From an uncultured Clostridia bacterium (GTDB lineage: Bacteria; Bacillota; Clostridia; TANB77; CAG-508), in assembly GCA_948891265.1 (NCBI GenBank), contig CAQUBD010000014.1, positions 1 through 47,934 of the forward strand: DNA of 47,934 bases, written 5' to 3'. Each line of letters begins with the position of its first letter. The stretch's first letter is position 1. Below are positions 17,407 through 24,801 of this stretch, in pieces. The translations under genes were made by a program, and so were the position numbers. The notes below the pieces were generated by a model, which made no database searches, was not told the origin of the DNA, and saw only the letters and a list, made by a program, of their open reading frames with translations.

Positions 17407-17439
17407 TATATATATAAATTAAGAAAGGTGGATTATATT

Positions 17440-17787
17440 ATGAAACGGATCGAAACTGACAACTTTATTTTAACTCAAGACATTATTGATTCAAATGGAA
17501 ATAGTACATGGATTGCCACTAAAAAAAGCAATGAAAATATATTTTATATTCATGTATTCAATGTGAGTTATATAAATATTAAACTATTTAAAGGAACTTA
17601 TATTGAAGGCGCAGAAGAAGCTATTTCAGCATTATGTAATTATATAGCATCTGAAACAAATGCAGTACCATCTATAAATATTCATTACACAAACAAATCT
17701 CTGATTACAATATGCAGAAAAGCTGGCTTCCGGAAAGTAAAAAATGTAAAACACCTATATACCTTTAAAGTTAAAGGTGTATCATAA
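17440..17787 (+). CDS. Small GNAT-like protein
   Basis: A 115-residue protein. The C-terminal part NKSLITICRKAGFRKVKNVKHL has the order of the last helix and strand of GNAT acetyltransferases (N-x-x-S-x-x-x-x-x-K-x-G-F), but the acetyl-CoA loop (R/Q-x-x-G-x-G/A) is not evident and the protein is short. I would not assign acetyltransferase activity. The ATG at 17440 follows AAAGGTGG at 9 nt; an upstream GTG at 17428 is inside that site. It has its own promoter and terminator. It uses CGG codons, rare elsewhere here, consistent with acquired DNA. Confidence 0.55.
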   Translation: MKRIETDNFILTQDIIDSNGNSTWIATKKSNENIFYIHVFNVSYINIKLFKGTYIEGAEEAISALCNYIASETNAVPSINIHYTNKSLITICRKAGFRKVKNVKHLYTFKVKGVS

Positions 17788-17809
17788 AAGAGAGCGACAG
17801 CTCTCTTTT
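17786..17809 (+). terminator. Terminator after the GNAT-like gene
   Basis: AAAAGAGAGC and GCTCTCTTTT form a perfect 10-bp stem with loop GACA. It starts at the stop codon of the gene. Confidence 0.8.
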
Positions 17810-17810
17810 A

Positions 17811-17925
17811 AATTATAATTTAGTTGCAAAAATCCCTATTATAAACCCAAGCATGTTACCAACAGCAGACATTCTACTCTTATATAATTTATTAGATTCT
17901 GGTATCAGTTCACCAGAAACAATAA
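17811..17925 (-). pseudogene. Duplicated 3' end of the ZIP transporter gene
   Basis: These 115 bp match 20055-20169, the end of the intact ZIP gene, with about 6 differences. The frame and stop are kept (…FIIGIFATKL-stop) and the changes are mostly silent or conservative, such as ATT/CTT. Only about 37 codons are present; homology ends abruptly near 17925. It looks like the original 3' end of the gene, cut off when the segment carrying the hybrid protease was inserted. Confidence 0.85.
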
Positions 17926-17986
17926 TATCTTTCTTCTTAATAAGACTATTTCAAAAAAAACGAAATTCAAATAAATTATAGTTTTA

Positions 17987-18015
17987 TTGACATCTCCATA
18001 AATATGCATTATAAT
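17987..18015 (+). promoter_or_regulatory. Consensus sigma-A promoter of the hybrid protease gene
   Basis: Perfect TTGACA and TATAAT hexamers with a 17-bp spacer, 45 bp upstream of the start codon at 18061. Confidence 0.8.
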
Positions 18016-18060
18016 ATTTTATGTAACTCATTGTGTATTTAACAATAGGAGGACTAACAT

Positions 18061-19965
18061 ATGGAAGAAAAAAAACTCAGCTTTTCTCTAGGCGCAACTG
18101 CACTAAAAACTCTAATCTTATCAAACAAATTTATAAAATCGCAAAATTTAAATTGCGTCACTGATGTTTCTTTATTTTCGTCATTAGTATTACTTGAAGA
18201 TTCGCCTATACACAAACAGTTACTTTCAGCAGGCTACTCTAAGGATGATATCACTGAAGTTATTAATAATATTCTCAACTCATCTTTACTAGTCTCACGG
18301 TTTCAAACACCTTATATCACATTAAACATATCTTCTATGAATATGTCTGTAACTGTATCTCGACAGGTTATTAGTATTTTCGAAAAAGCAAAAGAAGCAA
18401 CTAATTCTAACCAGTTTATTGAGTACAATGCTTTGCTTTCTGCTTTTTATGCTATCTCACCTCCTTATTTTACACTTTTTTGGAGAAATTTAGCTTTTAT
18501 TAACAGGGCTCATCTTCAGCTTCCACAAAATGACAGTTTGGAGATTAGTATTCCCAAAGATTTAGCTGGTTGTTTGGAGATCAAAAATACTATGTATTCT
18601 CCAGATGAAACCACCTGTAGCATTTTAGGAAGAGACAAAGAAACTTTATCTCTAATGAGGATTCTTGCAAAAATCACAAAACGTAATGCTATCCTTGTTG
18701 GAGAAGCAGGAGTTGGGAAAACAGCCTTAGTAGAAAAGCTTACTTGGATGATTGTTACTGGTAACTGTCCAGACAAATTTAAAGATTCAGTTATTGTCTC
18801 TTTAGATGTAAACTCTATCATTGCTGGAACTAACCTCAGAGGGTCTGCAGAAGCTCGATTTAAGAGTTTAACAGCTTTCTTAAAGAAATACCCTCAATGT
18901 ATATTGTTTATTGACGAAATACATACAGTACTTGGCGCTGGAGCTTGCAGAGATGGAGATCTAGATTTAGCTGATGCTTTAAAACCTATTTTAGCAAGAG
19001 GAGAAACCAAAGTAATTGGTGCAACAACGCTAGAAGAATACCAAAAGTATTTTTCTAGAGATAGCGCTTTAAAACGTAGATTTGAAAAAATCTTAGTTAA
19101 AGAGCCAAAATTGTCAGAAGTATATTCTATGATAAAAAATAAAATTTCACAACTTGAAGAATTTCACAATGTTTCCATATCAAAAGAAATGATTGACAAA
19201 ACTATTTTCTATGCATCTTGCTTTAACAAGGAAACCAAAAACCCTGACAGAACTCTTGACTTAATTGATAAGTCTATGTCAACAGCTGAGCTACATGGTA
19301 AATATGAAGTTACAGAAAAAGATATTTTGGATAACTTTGATTTAAACTATCGAATGTTAGAAAAAACACCTCGCAATACCTTAGTTGCTTTATCTTATCA
19401 TGAAGCTGGCCACTGCGTTGCACACTTTTTTTCATCTGAATTACATGCTCAAAAGACCACTGCACTATCTATTATGCCTGCTGAGGACTATTATGGAGCA
19501 CATGTATTTGAAGTAGATGATGAAATTATCCAGCTTAAATCTATGGATTACTTTATTCAATCTATTGGATGTAAATTAGCTGGTAGGATTGCTGAGGAAA
19601 TGTTTTCTTCAAAACTTACATCCGGAGCAAGTAGTGATTTGGAAAAAGCAACAAATGAGGCAAAAGCTGTCGTTACAAAATTTGGTTTATCTTCTTTTTC
19701 TAAACATCGTGTTTACGATTTAAATGAAAAAGATGCTCTTTTAACTGAAGACATTTCTACTAATATAAATCGAGAAGTTAACCAGCTGCTTCAAAAAGCT
19801 AAGAAATATGCTTCACGTCTTTTAGAAGAACATTCAGCTGAACTTAAAGCTTTAGTTGACGCTCTTCTTGATAAGCATATGCTTTCTGGTGAAGAAATTG
19901 AACAATTACTTTCTAATGTTACTCCACCTATAATTGAAATTAACGATACTGTTTCAATTTCATAG
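18061..19965 (+). CDS. Hybrid ATP-dependent protease: ClpA/C-type AAA+ domain plus FtsH-type M41 peptidase
   Basis: A 634-residue protein. Residues 1-150: helical, Clp-N-like in layout but divergent. Residues 185-425: a Clp first-type AAA+ module with ILGRDKETLSLMRIL, Walker A GEAGVGKT (214-221), pore segment AGTNLRGSAEARFK (255-268; the usual KYRG is NLRG), Walker B ILFIDEIH (281-288) and arginine finger SALKRRFE (335-342). There is no ClpB/C middle domain. Residues 435-610: a metalloprotease domain like that of FtsH, with zinc motif HEAGH (447-451) and the third-ligand segment SGASSDLEKAT (Asp 526). There is no second AAA+ ring and no membrane helix, so it should be a soluble, self-compartmentalised protease that needs no ClpP. 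The ATG at 18061 follows AGGAGG. It has its own promoter and terminator and lies inside a duplication of the neighbouring gene's 3' end. Substrates are unknown. Confidence 0.88.
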   Translation: MEEKKLSFSLGATALKTLILSNKFIKSQNLNCVTDVSLFSSLVLLEDSPIHKQLLSAGYSKDDITEVINNILNSSLLVSRFQTPYITLNISSMNMSVTVSRQVISIFEKAKEATNSNQFIEYNALLSAFYAISPPYFTLFWRNLAFINRAHLQLPQNDSLEISIPKDLAGCLEIKNTMYSPDETTCSILGRDKETLSLMRILAKITKRNAILVGEAGVGKTALVEKLTWMIVTGNCPDKFKDSVIVSLDVNSIIAGTNLRGSAEARFKSLTAFLKKYPQCILFIDEIHTVLGAGACRDGDLDLADALKPILARGETKVIGATTLEEYQKYFSRDSALKRRFEKILVKEPKLSEVYSMIKNKISQLEEFHNVSISKEMIDKTIFYASCFNKETKNPDRTLDLIDKSMSTAELHGKYEVTEKDILDNFDLNYRMLEKTPRNTLVALSYHEAGHCVAHFFSSELHAQKTTALSIMPAEDYYGAHVFEVDDEIIQLKSMDYFIQSIGCKLAGRIAEEMFSSKLTSGASSDLEKATNEAKAVVTKFGLSSFSKHRVYDLNEKDALLTEDISTNINREVNQLLQKAKKYASRLLEEHSAELKALVDALLDKHMLSGEEIEQLLSNVTPPIIEINDTVSIS

Positions 19966-19970
19966 TCTTA

Positions 19971-20000
19971 AGAAAGAGAGTTTTTTTAACTCTCTTTCTC
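19971..20000 (+). terminator. Terminator after the hybrid protease gene
   Basis: A perfect 12-bp stem (19971-19982 with 19988-19999) with a T loop and a T/C-rich tail. Confidence 0.8.
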
Positions 20001-20056
20001 TCTCTTTCTCTATTATTAATCAATCATTTAATTTTTATATTTTTCTTTAAAATTAA

Positions 20057-20800
20057 TTATAATTTTGTCGCAAAAATCCCAATTATAAAACCAATCATGT
20101 TACCAACAGCAGACATTCTACCCTTATATAATTTATTAGATTCTGGTATCAGTTCACCAGAAACAATATATAGCATCGCACCAGCAGCAAAGCTTAGACA
20201 AATTGCAATTACAGCTTCTGAAATAGAGCCTACAATTGCACCAAAAAATGCACCAATTCCAGTAGTTATTCCAGATAAAACAACATAAAAAATAACCCTT
20301 GACTTTTTCATTCCGCCATTTTTCATTGGAACAGCCATTGATATCCCTTCTGGTATATCATGTAAACAAATTGCTAATGCCAAACTTAATCCCAATTTTA
20401 AAGAAGCTTCAAACCCTGAGCCTATCGCCAATCCTTCTGGGAAATTATGAATTGCTAATCCAATAGATACAATTATTCCTGTTCTTAATAAATCATTTTT
20501 ACTACTATATTCTTTTTCTTTTTTACTAAACTTATTTTGTACTATAACATCACAGAAAATCATTGTTGCTATTCCAATTAATATTCCTAAGATTACACTA
20601 TATATATTACTAATTCCTAGTGCTTCTGGTATTAAATCAAAACATATTATAGACATCATTAAACCTGATGCAAATGATAATATAAAACTTAAAAATTTAT
20701 TTGAATTTTTTTTGATAACTATCCCCAGTATTCCACCAATAGTTGTTCCAAAAGTCCCAAAGAATAGCCCTAATAAAGTTGTCTTTAAAATTTCATTCAT
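20057..20800 (-). CDS. ZIP-family metal transporter
   Basis: A 247-residue protein with eight predicted membrane helices. The metal-binding helices are clear: HNFPEGLAIGSGF in helix 4 and HDIPEGISMAVPM in helix 5, the ZIP signature for Zn2+/Fe2+ and related ions. A cytoplasmic loop of about 35 residues (KNKFSKKEKEYSSKND) lies between helices 3 and 4. The ATG at 20800 follows GGAG. Its last 37 codons are duplicated at 17811-17925. The gene itself is complete and ends a few bases after that homology begins, so the insertion restored a full reading frame. Confidence 0.92.
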   Translation of the reverse strand: MNEILKTTLLGLFFGTFGTTIGGILGIVIKKNSNKFLSFILSFASGLMMSIICFDLIPEALGISNIYSVILGILIGIATMIFCDVIVQNKFSKKEKEYSSKNDLLRTGIIVSIGLAIHNFPEGLAIGSGFEASLKLGLSLALAICLHDIPEGISMAVPMKNGGMKKSRVIFYVVLSGITTGIGAFFGAIVGSISEAVIAICLSFAAGAMLYIVSGELIPESNKLYKGRMSAVGNMIGFIIGIFATKL

Positions 20801-20875
20801 TAGAAAACTCCTTAAATTATATTTCTATATAATATATTTAAATAAAAGATTTTTTATACTACTATTTTTTCAATT

Positions 20876-21010
20876 TGTTATAAGAAGTTCGGAGAATTTT
20901 CTTTAAAATTTAGCTTGAACGAGCATTTTTTCAAATTTAATAATATTCTATTTTCACTTTGTGTTGCGTAACTAAAAAGTTTCATATTGTTTCCTATAAT
21001 ATAAAAAATA
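20876..21010. repeat. Degenerate copy of the third cassette module
   Basis: AGTTCGGAGAA near 20883 and TTTCCTATAATATAAAAA near 20994 match the inner and outer parts of the hairpin at 23892-23966. The left arm is worn. The rest of 20801-21077 has a 9-bp hairpin at 21014-21046 that may end the decarboxylase operon. Confidence 0.4.
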
Positions 21011-21077
21011 AACCATAATTATTAAATTTTTTATCTCATAATTATGATTCACTTCAATTTATTAATATATTATTTAT

Positions 21078-22019
21078 TTACTTTAATATTCTCCTAAAAT
21101 ATTCTATTGTTTTATCTAATCCCTCATCTAATGTAATTGTTGGATTCCAATCTAAATATTTTTTTGCTTTCGTTATATCTGGTCTTCTTTTAATTGGATC
21201 ATCTTCTGGCAAATCTAAACATATTATCTTACTATTAGAATATGTCTTTTTTTTTATAATTTCTGCAAGCTCCTTAATTGTATATTCTTGTGGATTACCC
21301 AAATTAAATGGGCCTGTTACTTCATCATCTGTTTCCATCATTTTTACAATTCCATTTATCAAATCATCCACATAACAAAAACTTCTTGTTTGGTTTCCTT
21401 CTCCATAAATTGTTATGTCTTTACCTTGCAATGATTGAACAATAAAATTGCTTATAACTCGCCCATCGTTTTTATCCATATTAACTCCATATGTATTAAA
21501 AATTCTAACAATTTTTATTTTTGTACCCTTTTGCCTCTTATAATCAAAACATAATGTTTCAGCAATTCTTTTTCCTTCATCATAGCAGGCTCTTATTCCT
21601 ATCGAATTAACATTCCCAAAGTATTCTTCTTTCTGTGGATAAACTAATGGATTTCCATAAACTTCACTTGTACTAAATTGCAAAATTTTAGCATTATTTA
21701 ATGTCGCTAAATTTAACATTTTTTCTATACCTAATATATTAGTCTTTATAGTATATATAGGATCTTTTTGGTATGCTTTTGGGCTAGCAGGACATGCTGC
21801 ATTATAAATCTCATCAATTTTTATACTGTTAATATCAAAATATCTTATATCTTCATTGATAAATTGAAATTTTTTACTATTTTTAAGTAGAGCTATATTT
21901 TTTATCTTACCAGTATATAAATTGTCTAAACAATATACGAAGTTTCCTTGTTGAAGTAAATTTTTACACAAATTACTTCCTAGGAAACCTGCTCCACCAG
22001 TAACTAGAACTTTTTTCAT
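21078..22019 (-). CDS. UDP-glucuronate decarboxylase-like NAD-dependent epimerase/dehydratase
   Basis: A 313-residue extended SDR enzyme. NAD-binding GGAGFLGSN (residues 8-16), DNLYTGKIKNI after beta-2, the active-site SEVYGNP and the Y-x-x-x-K pair in RACYDEGKR are all visible. The set RACYDEGKR, RIFNTYG and RSFCYVDDLI is typical of UDP-xylose synthase (UXS), which turns UDP-glucuronate into UDP-xylose. A dTDP-glucose or GDP-mannose dehydratase relative is less likely. It is the last gene of a five-gene overlapping operon, 29 bp after the ATP-grasp gene. No glycosyltransferase is nearby, so the fate of the sugar is unclear. Confidence 0.82.
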   Translation of the reverse strand: MKKVLVTGGAGFLGSNLCKNLLQQGNFVYCLDNLYTGKIKNIALLKNSKKFQFINEDIRYFDINSIKIDEIYNAACPASPKAYQKDPIYTIKTNILGIEKMLNLATLNNAKILQFSTSEVYGNPLVYPQKEEYFGNVNSIGIRACYDEGKRIAETLCFDYKRQKGTKIKIVRIFNTYGVNMDKNDGRVISNFIVQSLQGKDITIYGEGNQTRSFCYVDDLINGIVKMMETDDEVTGPFNLGNPQEYTIKELAEIIKKKTYSNSKIICLDLPEDDPIKRRPDITKAKKYLDWNPTITLDEGLDKTIEYFRRILK

Positions 22020-22048
22020 ATTTAATCTCCTTAATTTAAAATTATCTA

Positions 22049-22768
22049 TTATATTTCTACTTTTTCTATTTCATATATTAATTTATTTCTAGCCTCATCT
22101 AATAAATAAAATCCTGCTGATGGATTAACGTCAATTATAATATTTATTTCATTATTTTTTATAATATCTAATGAAAAAACATCTAAATTCAACTTTTTCG
22201 AAATCTTTATACATTCTTCTTTAACAATATTATCAATCTTAACATTATTTTTAGCATAAATATTGCCTTTTATATAATAATACTTAACTTCATCTTGTCC
22301 TTCTACAGCTTCTTCTATATAAAAATCTTCTTTATTAAATTTTTCAAAAAACCTAATAATAGTATTAATTGTGTATGCTTTAAAAATAATACCTGCATGA
22401 ACATTTTCTTTACAAAAAATTGGAAATTTGATTTCTTTATCATTTATATCATTAAATATTTTGGGAGTAGTAATTTTATTACCAATTAAGATTTTTTGTA
22501 TTTCCAGCTTCGTATAGTTATTTTTAAAAAATTCTTCATTAAAAATATAACAATTTACATTTTCCAATAAATCTATTACTTTTTTTATTAACGGACTATT
22601 GCATAAGAAATAAATTATATTATTTTCTAAATAGTTATATTTATCATTCATTAAAATAAAATCTTCTATCCATACTATATTTACTGTTAGTCTAGTTCCT
22701 TTTTTTATTTTTATTGCTGCATCTAAATAATTTTCTTTTTTTGAAAGAAATATACTACATTTTGCCAT
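22049..22768 (-). CDS. ATP-grasp family ligase-like protein
   Basis: A 239-residue protein. The ATP-grasp pattern is seen in KFPIFCKENVHAG (phosphate-binding strand), DFYIEEAVEGQDEVKYYYIK (adenine and lid region) and the metal-binding end IIIDVNPSAGFYL (D-x-N). The first 90 residues form a Rossmann-like pre-ATP-grasp domain with little similarity to named enzymes. It is short for the family. Members join a carboxylate to an amine or thiol by way of an acyl-phosphate; the substrates cannot be told. The start overlaps the NUDIX gene by 14 nt, so translation is likely coupled. Confidence 0.72.
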   Translation of the reverse strand: MAKCSIFLSKKENYLDAAIKIKKGTRLTVNIVWIEDFILMNDKYNYLENNIIYFLCNSPLIKKVIDLLENVNCYIFNEEFFKNNYTKLEIQKILIGNKITTPKIFNDINDKEIKFPIFCKENVHAGIIFKAYTINTIIRFFEKFNKEDFYIEEAVEGQDEVKYYYIKGNIYAKNNVKIDNIVKEECIKISKKLNLDVFSLDIIKNNEINIIIDVNPSAGFYLLDEARNKLIYEIEKVEI

Positions 22769-23177
22769 TATTTACCACACTTTCTACTTGATTCTTTACA
22801 TTATTCCACATTTCTTTTATATTTTGATAAGATAATGTTTCCTCTACTTCACTAACTTCTTTCCATACGCTTACTTCTTTTACTTCTTCTGGTATTACTT
22901 CATCACATATACCATCATCAACTGCTAAATAATAATAATTTTCTACATCTTCTCCTCTAGGTGTATTATAACATAATATTGCTACTTCTTTATTTCCTAT
23001 TATATGACAATTATGTCCTATTTCTTCTTTTGTTTCTCTAATAGCACATTCTTCAATAGTCTCTCCTTCTTCTAAATGCCCTTTTGGAAAAGAATATTCT
23101 CCATTTCTACATACTAATGCAATTTTCTTCGTATCTATATTAATTAATATACATCCCGCTTTTTTAGCTTTTATCAT
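22755..23177 (-). CDS. NUDIX hydrolase
   Basis: A 140-residue protein with a complete Nudix box, GHLEEGETIEECAIRETKEE followed by IGH (about residues 34-56), preceded by YSFPK. This family cleaves nucleoside diphosphates linked to another group; the pattern LVCRNGEYSFPKG resembles diadenosine polyphosphate or nucleotide-sugar hydrolases. The ATG at 23177 follows GGAGGTAATTAAGG. It overlaps the genes on both sides, so it belongs to a tight operon. Confidence 0.88.
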   Translation of the reverse strand: MIKAKKAGCILINIDTKKIALVCRNGEYSFPKGHLEEGETIEECAIRETKEEIGHNCHIIGNKEVAILCYNTPRGEDVENYYYLAVDDGICDEVIPEEVKEVSVWKEVSEVEETLSYQNIKEMWNNVKNQVESVVNNGKM

Positions 23178-23382
23178 CCTTAATTACCTCCTTTAAATTT
23201 TTTCTTATTTCATTAATTTTCGTCTTATTTGTGCAAATCTTAATATTATAGTATTGCAAGAGACTATCTTTTTCTATATCATTCAAATCGTAAATACTAA
23301 TCTCTCTATTTTTTAATTTCAGTACAGTTTTATCAATTTTATTTTTCTTATTTTCTATATACCTTTCACTATTATTTTTCAA
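23164..23382 (-). CDS. Small charged protein of unknown function
   Basis: A 72-residue helical, Lys/Asn/Glu-rich protein with one Cys (YYNIKICTNKTKINEI). I do not recognise it. The start is a TTG at 23382, 6 nt after AAGGAGG. It overlaps the NUDIX gene by 14 nt and the gene upstream by 11 nt, so all are made together. It may be an accessory subunit, or a substrate peptide of the ATP-grasp protein; nothing in the sequence decides this. Confidence 0.6.
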   Translation of the reverse strand: MKNNSERYIENKKNKIDKTVLKLKNREISIYDLNDIEKDSLLQYYNIKICTNKTKINEIRKNLKEVIKDDKS

Positions 23383-23641
23383 AATTTTCCTCCTTTAAAT
23401 CTAATTTTTTTATTTTATTATTATATTGTTCTAGTAATTGTTCTCCTATTCTTATTTTTTTCTCTAATATTTCATTTTCTTTAATTAATTCTACTAATTT
23501 TTCATCTTTATCATCGGAAAATTTTACAATATCTTCATTTAGATTTAATTCTTTTTTATTGATATATTCTCTCTTACCATTTTGCAAATTCATAATTGTT
23601 GCCCCAAAATATTCTTCTCTAATATTAATATTGTACTTCAT
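23372..23641 (-). CDS. Small protein with RRE-like N-terminus and coiled coil
   Basis: An 89-residue protein. Residues 4-28 (INIREEYFGATIMNLQNGKR) resemble the first beta strands of PqqD/MftB-type peptide-recognition domains, in which R-x-E-x-F-G is a common motif. Residues 48-85 are a charged coiled coil (KLVELIKENEILEKKIRIGE). The resemblance is short and is only a hypothesis. It is the first gene of the five-gene operon; the ATG at 23641 follows GAGGTAAAA. Confidence 0.55.
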   Translation of the reverse strand: MKYNINIREEYFGATIMNLQNGKREYINKKELNLNEDIVKFSDDKDEKLVELIKENEILEKKIRIGEQLLEQYNNKIKKLDLKEENFEK

Positions 23642-23731
23642 TTTTACCTCATTTCTCTTTTTTCAAAATATGTATAATTATACCATTTTATCTATATTAT
23701 TTTTTATACTATTTGTTTGATTTTACAGTTC

Positions 23732-23745
23732 GTTACAGTTCACAG
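23732..23745. repeat. Single terminal repeat like that of the 34.3-kb element
   Basis: GTTACAGTTCACAG differs by one base from the terminal repeat GTTACAATTCACAG at 34295-34308 and matches the right end near 47640-47653. No partner end is seen nearby. A similar worn end lies at 3231-3244. Confidence 0.5.
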
Positions 23746-23784
23746 CCATATTATTTTAAGTCTGCGCAGGATAACAGTTTTTAA

Positions 23785-23966
23785 GAACAAATCGGAAGGC
23801 CTTATGATTTATATCTATTTCCACTTTACCCTATGGCTTTCTGTAAATTTGTTCTTGCACCAAATTTTATTATAAATTTGTGTGCAAAGTATTTATATTA
23901 TAGGAAGTTCGGAGAACTTTGTTTTGAAAATAAAATATTATTAAATAGGGTTTCCTATAATATAAA
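23785..23966. repeat. Three-hairpin cassette, copy I
   Basis: Module 1: GAACAAATCGGAAGGCC with GGCTTTCTGTAAATTTGTTC (23785-23854). Module 2: TTGCAC...AAATTT with AAATTT...GTGCAA (23855-23887). Module 3: TTTATATTATAGGAA with TTTCCTATAATATAAA (23892-23966), with an inner AGTTCGGAGAACTTTG hairpin. Similar three-part units occur at 37535, 41415 and 47701 with changed but still paired stems. No gene is seen in 23642-24047. Confidence 0.75.
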
Positions 23967-24047
23967 AAAAAAATATAGCACTAATTAATAGTATCTATAT
24001 TCCTTTTCTGTTTTAATACACTATGTTTTCAAAAGTCCTTATAATGT

Positions 24048-24579
24048 TTATTTGGTAATTTTTTGATACTCCTCAAAAAACAAATTAGATGCTCTTTCAA
24101 ATTTCACTGTTATTTCATCTAAAGTAACTCCTTTTCCTGCTTTAACCTTATCCATCATATTTTCTGGCACTGTACCTCCAATATTCTGCAACATCTCAAT
24201 TAGTTTGTTAGACAATTCCGCTAAAAAATATAAACGATTTCTTGGGTCAAACTTCTTTCTTCTTGTTGCTATATCAGCAATTCTTTCCGCTTTCTAAACA
24301 TTCGTATGCACAATTATAAATAACAGCCTTGACCTTTTCGTCAATCATCAATTTTTCTATATTAATCCCTTGGGTTAAATCATAGCATTCTTTCATCGAT
24401 AGATTTATAGTCCGATAATATTCTTGTATTAATTCACAAAGATTTGATAAATCTTCTTTATCGACGCCCTCTATTAACAAAAAAAACGCATCAATTACTG
24501 AATGCCGATTAATATATTCCTTCTTAGCATCTTCTAAAGCTCTTTTCTTGTAGTCTTCATTTTTAAAATATAAGCCCAT
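24048..24579 (-). pseudogene. Unknown gene interrupted by a single-base frameshift
   Basis: The first frame (from the ATG at 24579, after AAAGGAGGACTACTAT) reads 101 residues to a TGA near 24274. A second frame then continues for about 79 codons to 24048 (…RIADIATRRKKFDPRNRLYF…NLFFEEYQKITK). The two overlap near 24285-24295 and one extra base joins them, giving a protein of about 176 residues. Removing the C before GG in GAAAGCGGAAAG restores the frame, as does removing one A. The protein is helical and charged; I do not recognise the family. It may be a decayed gene or an assembly error. Confidence 0.6.
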
Positions 24580-24760
24580 ATAGTAGTCCTCCTTTTGCCT
24601 TTTGAAACAAATCGTTAATGTATCAAATCTTTATCCGTTAATATTTGACTTTTTGTCTTATTAAGACTTATTTTTCATGTATCTAAAACATAAAACAACT
24701 ACAAATTATATCTATTATAATATAAATCGACATAAAATTCAAGAAAATTATGCGTATTAA

Positions 24761-24799
24761 TGAAAACATAACAATTTTATTTTCATTGCTATGTTTTCA
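24761..24799 (-). terminator. Hairpin after prfA, possible terminator
   Basis: TGAAAACATAACAA (24761-24774) pairs with 24786-24799 at 13 of 14 positions. No strong T run follows on the minus strand. Confidence 0.45.
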
Positions 24800-24801
24800 C
24801 T

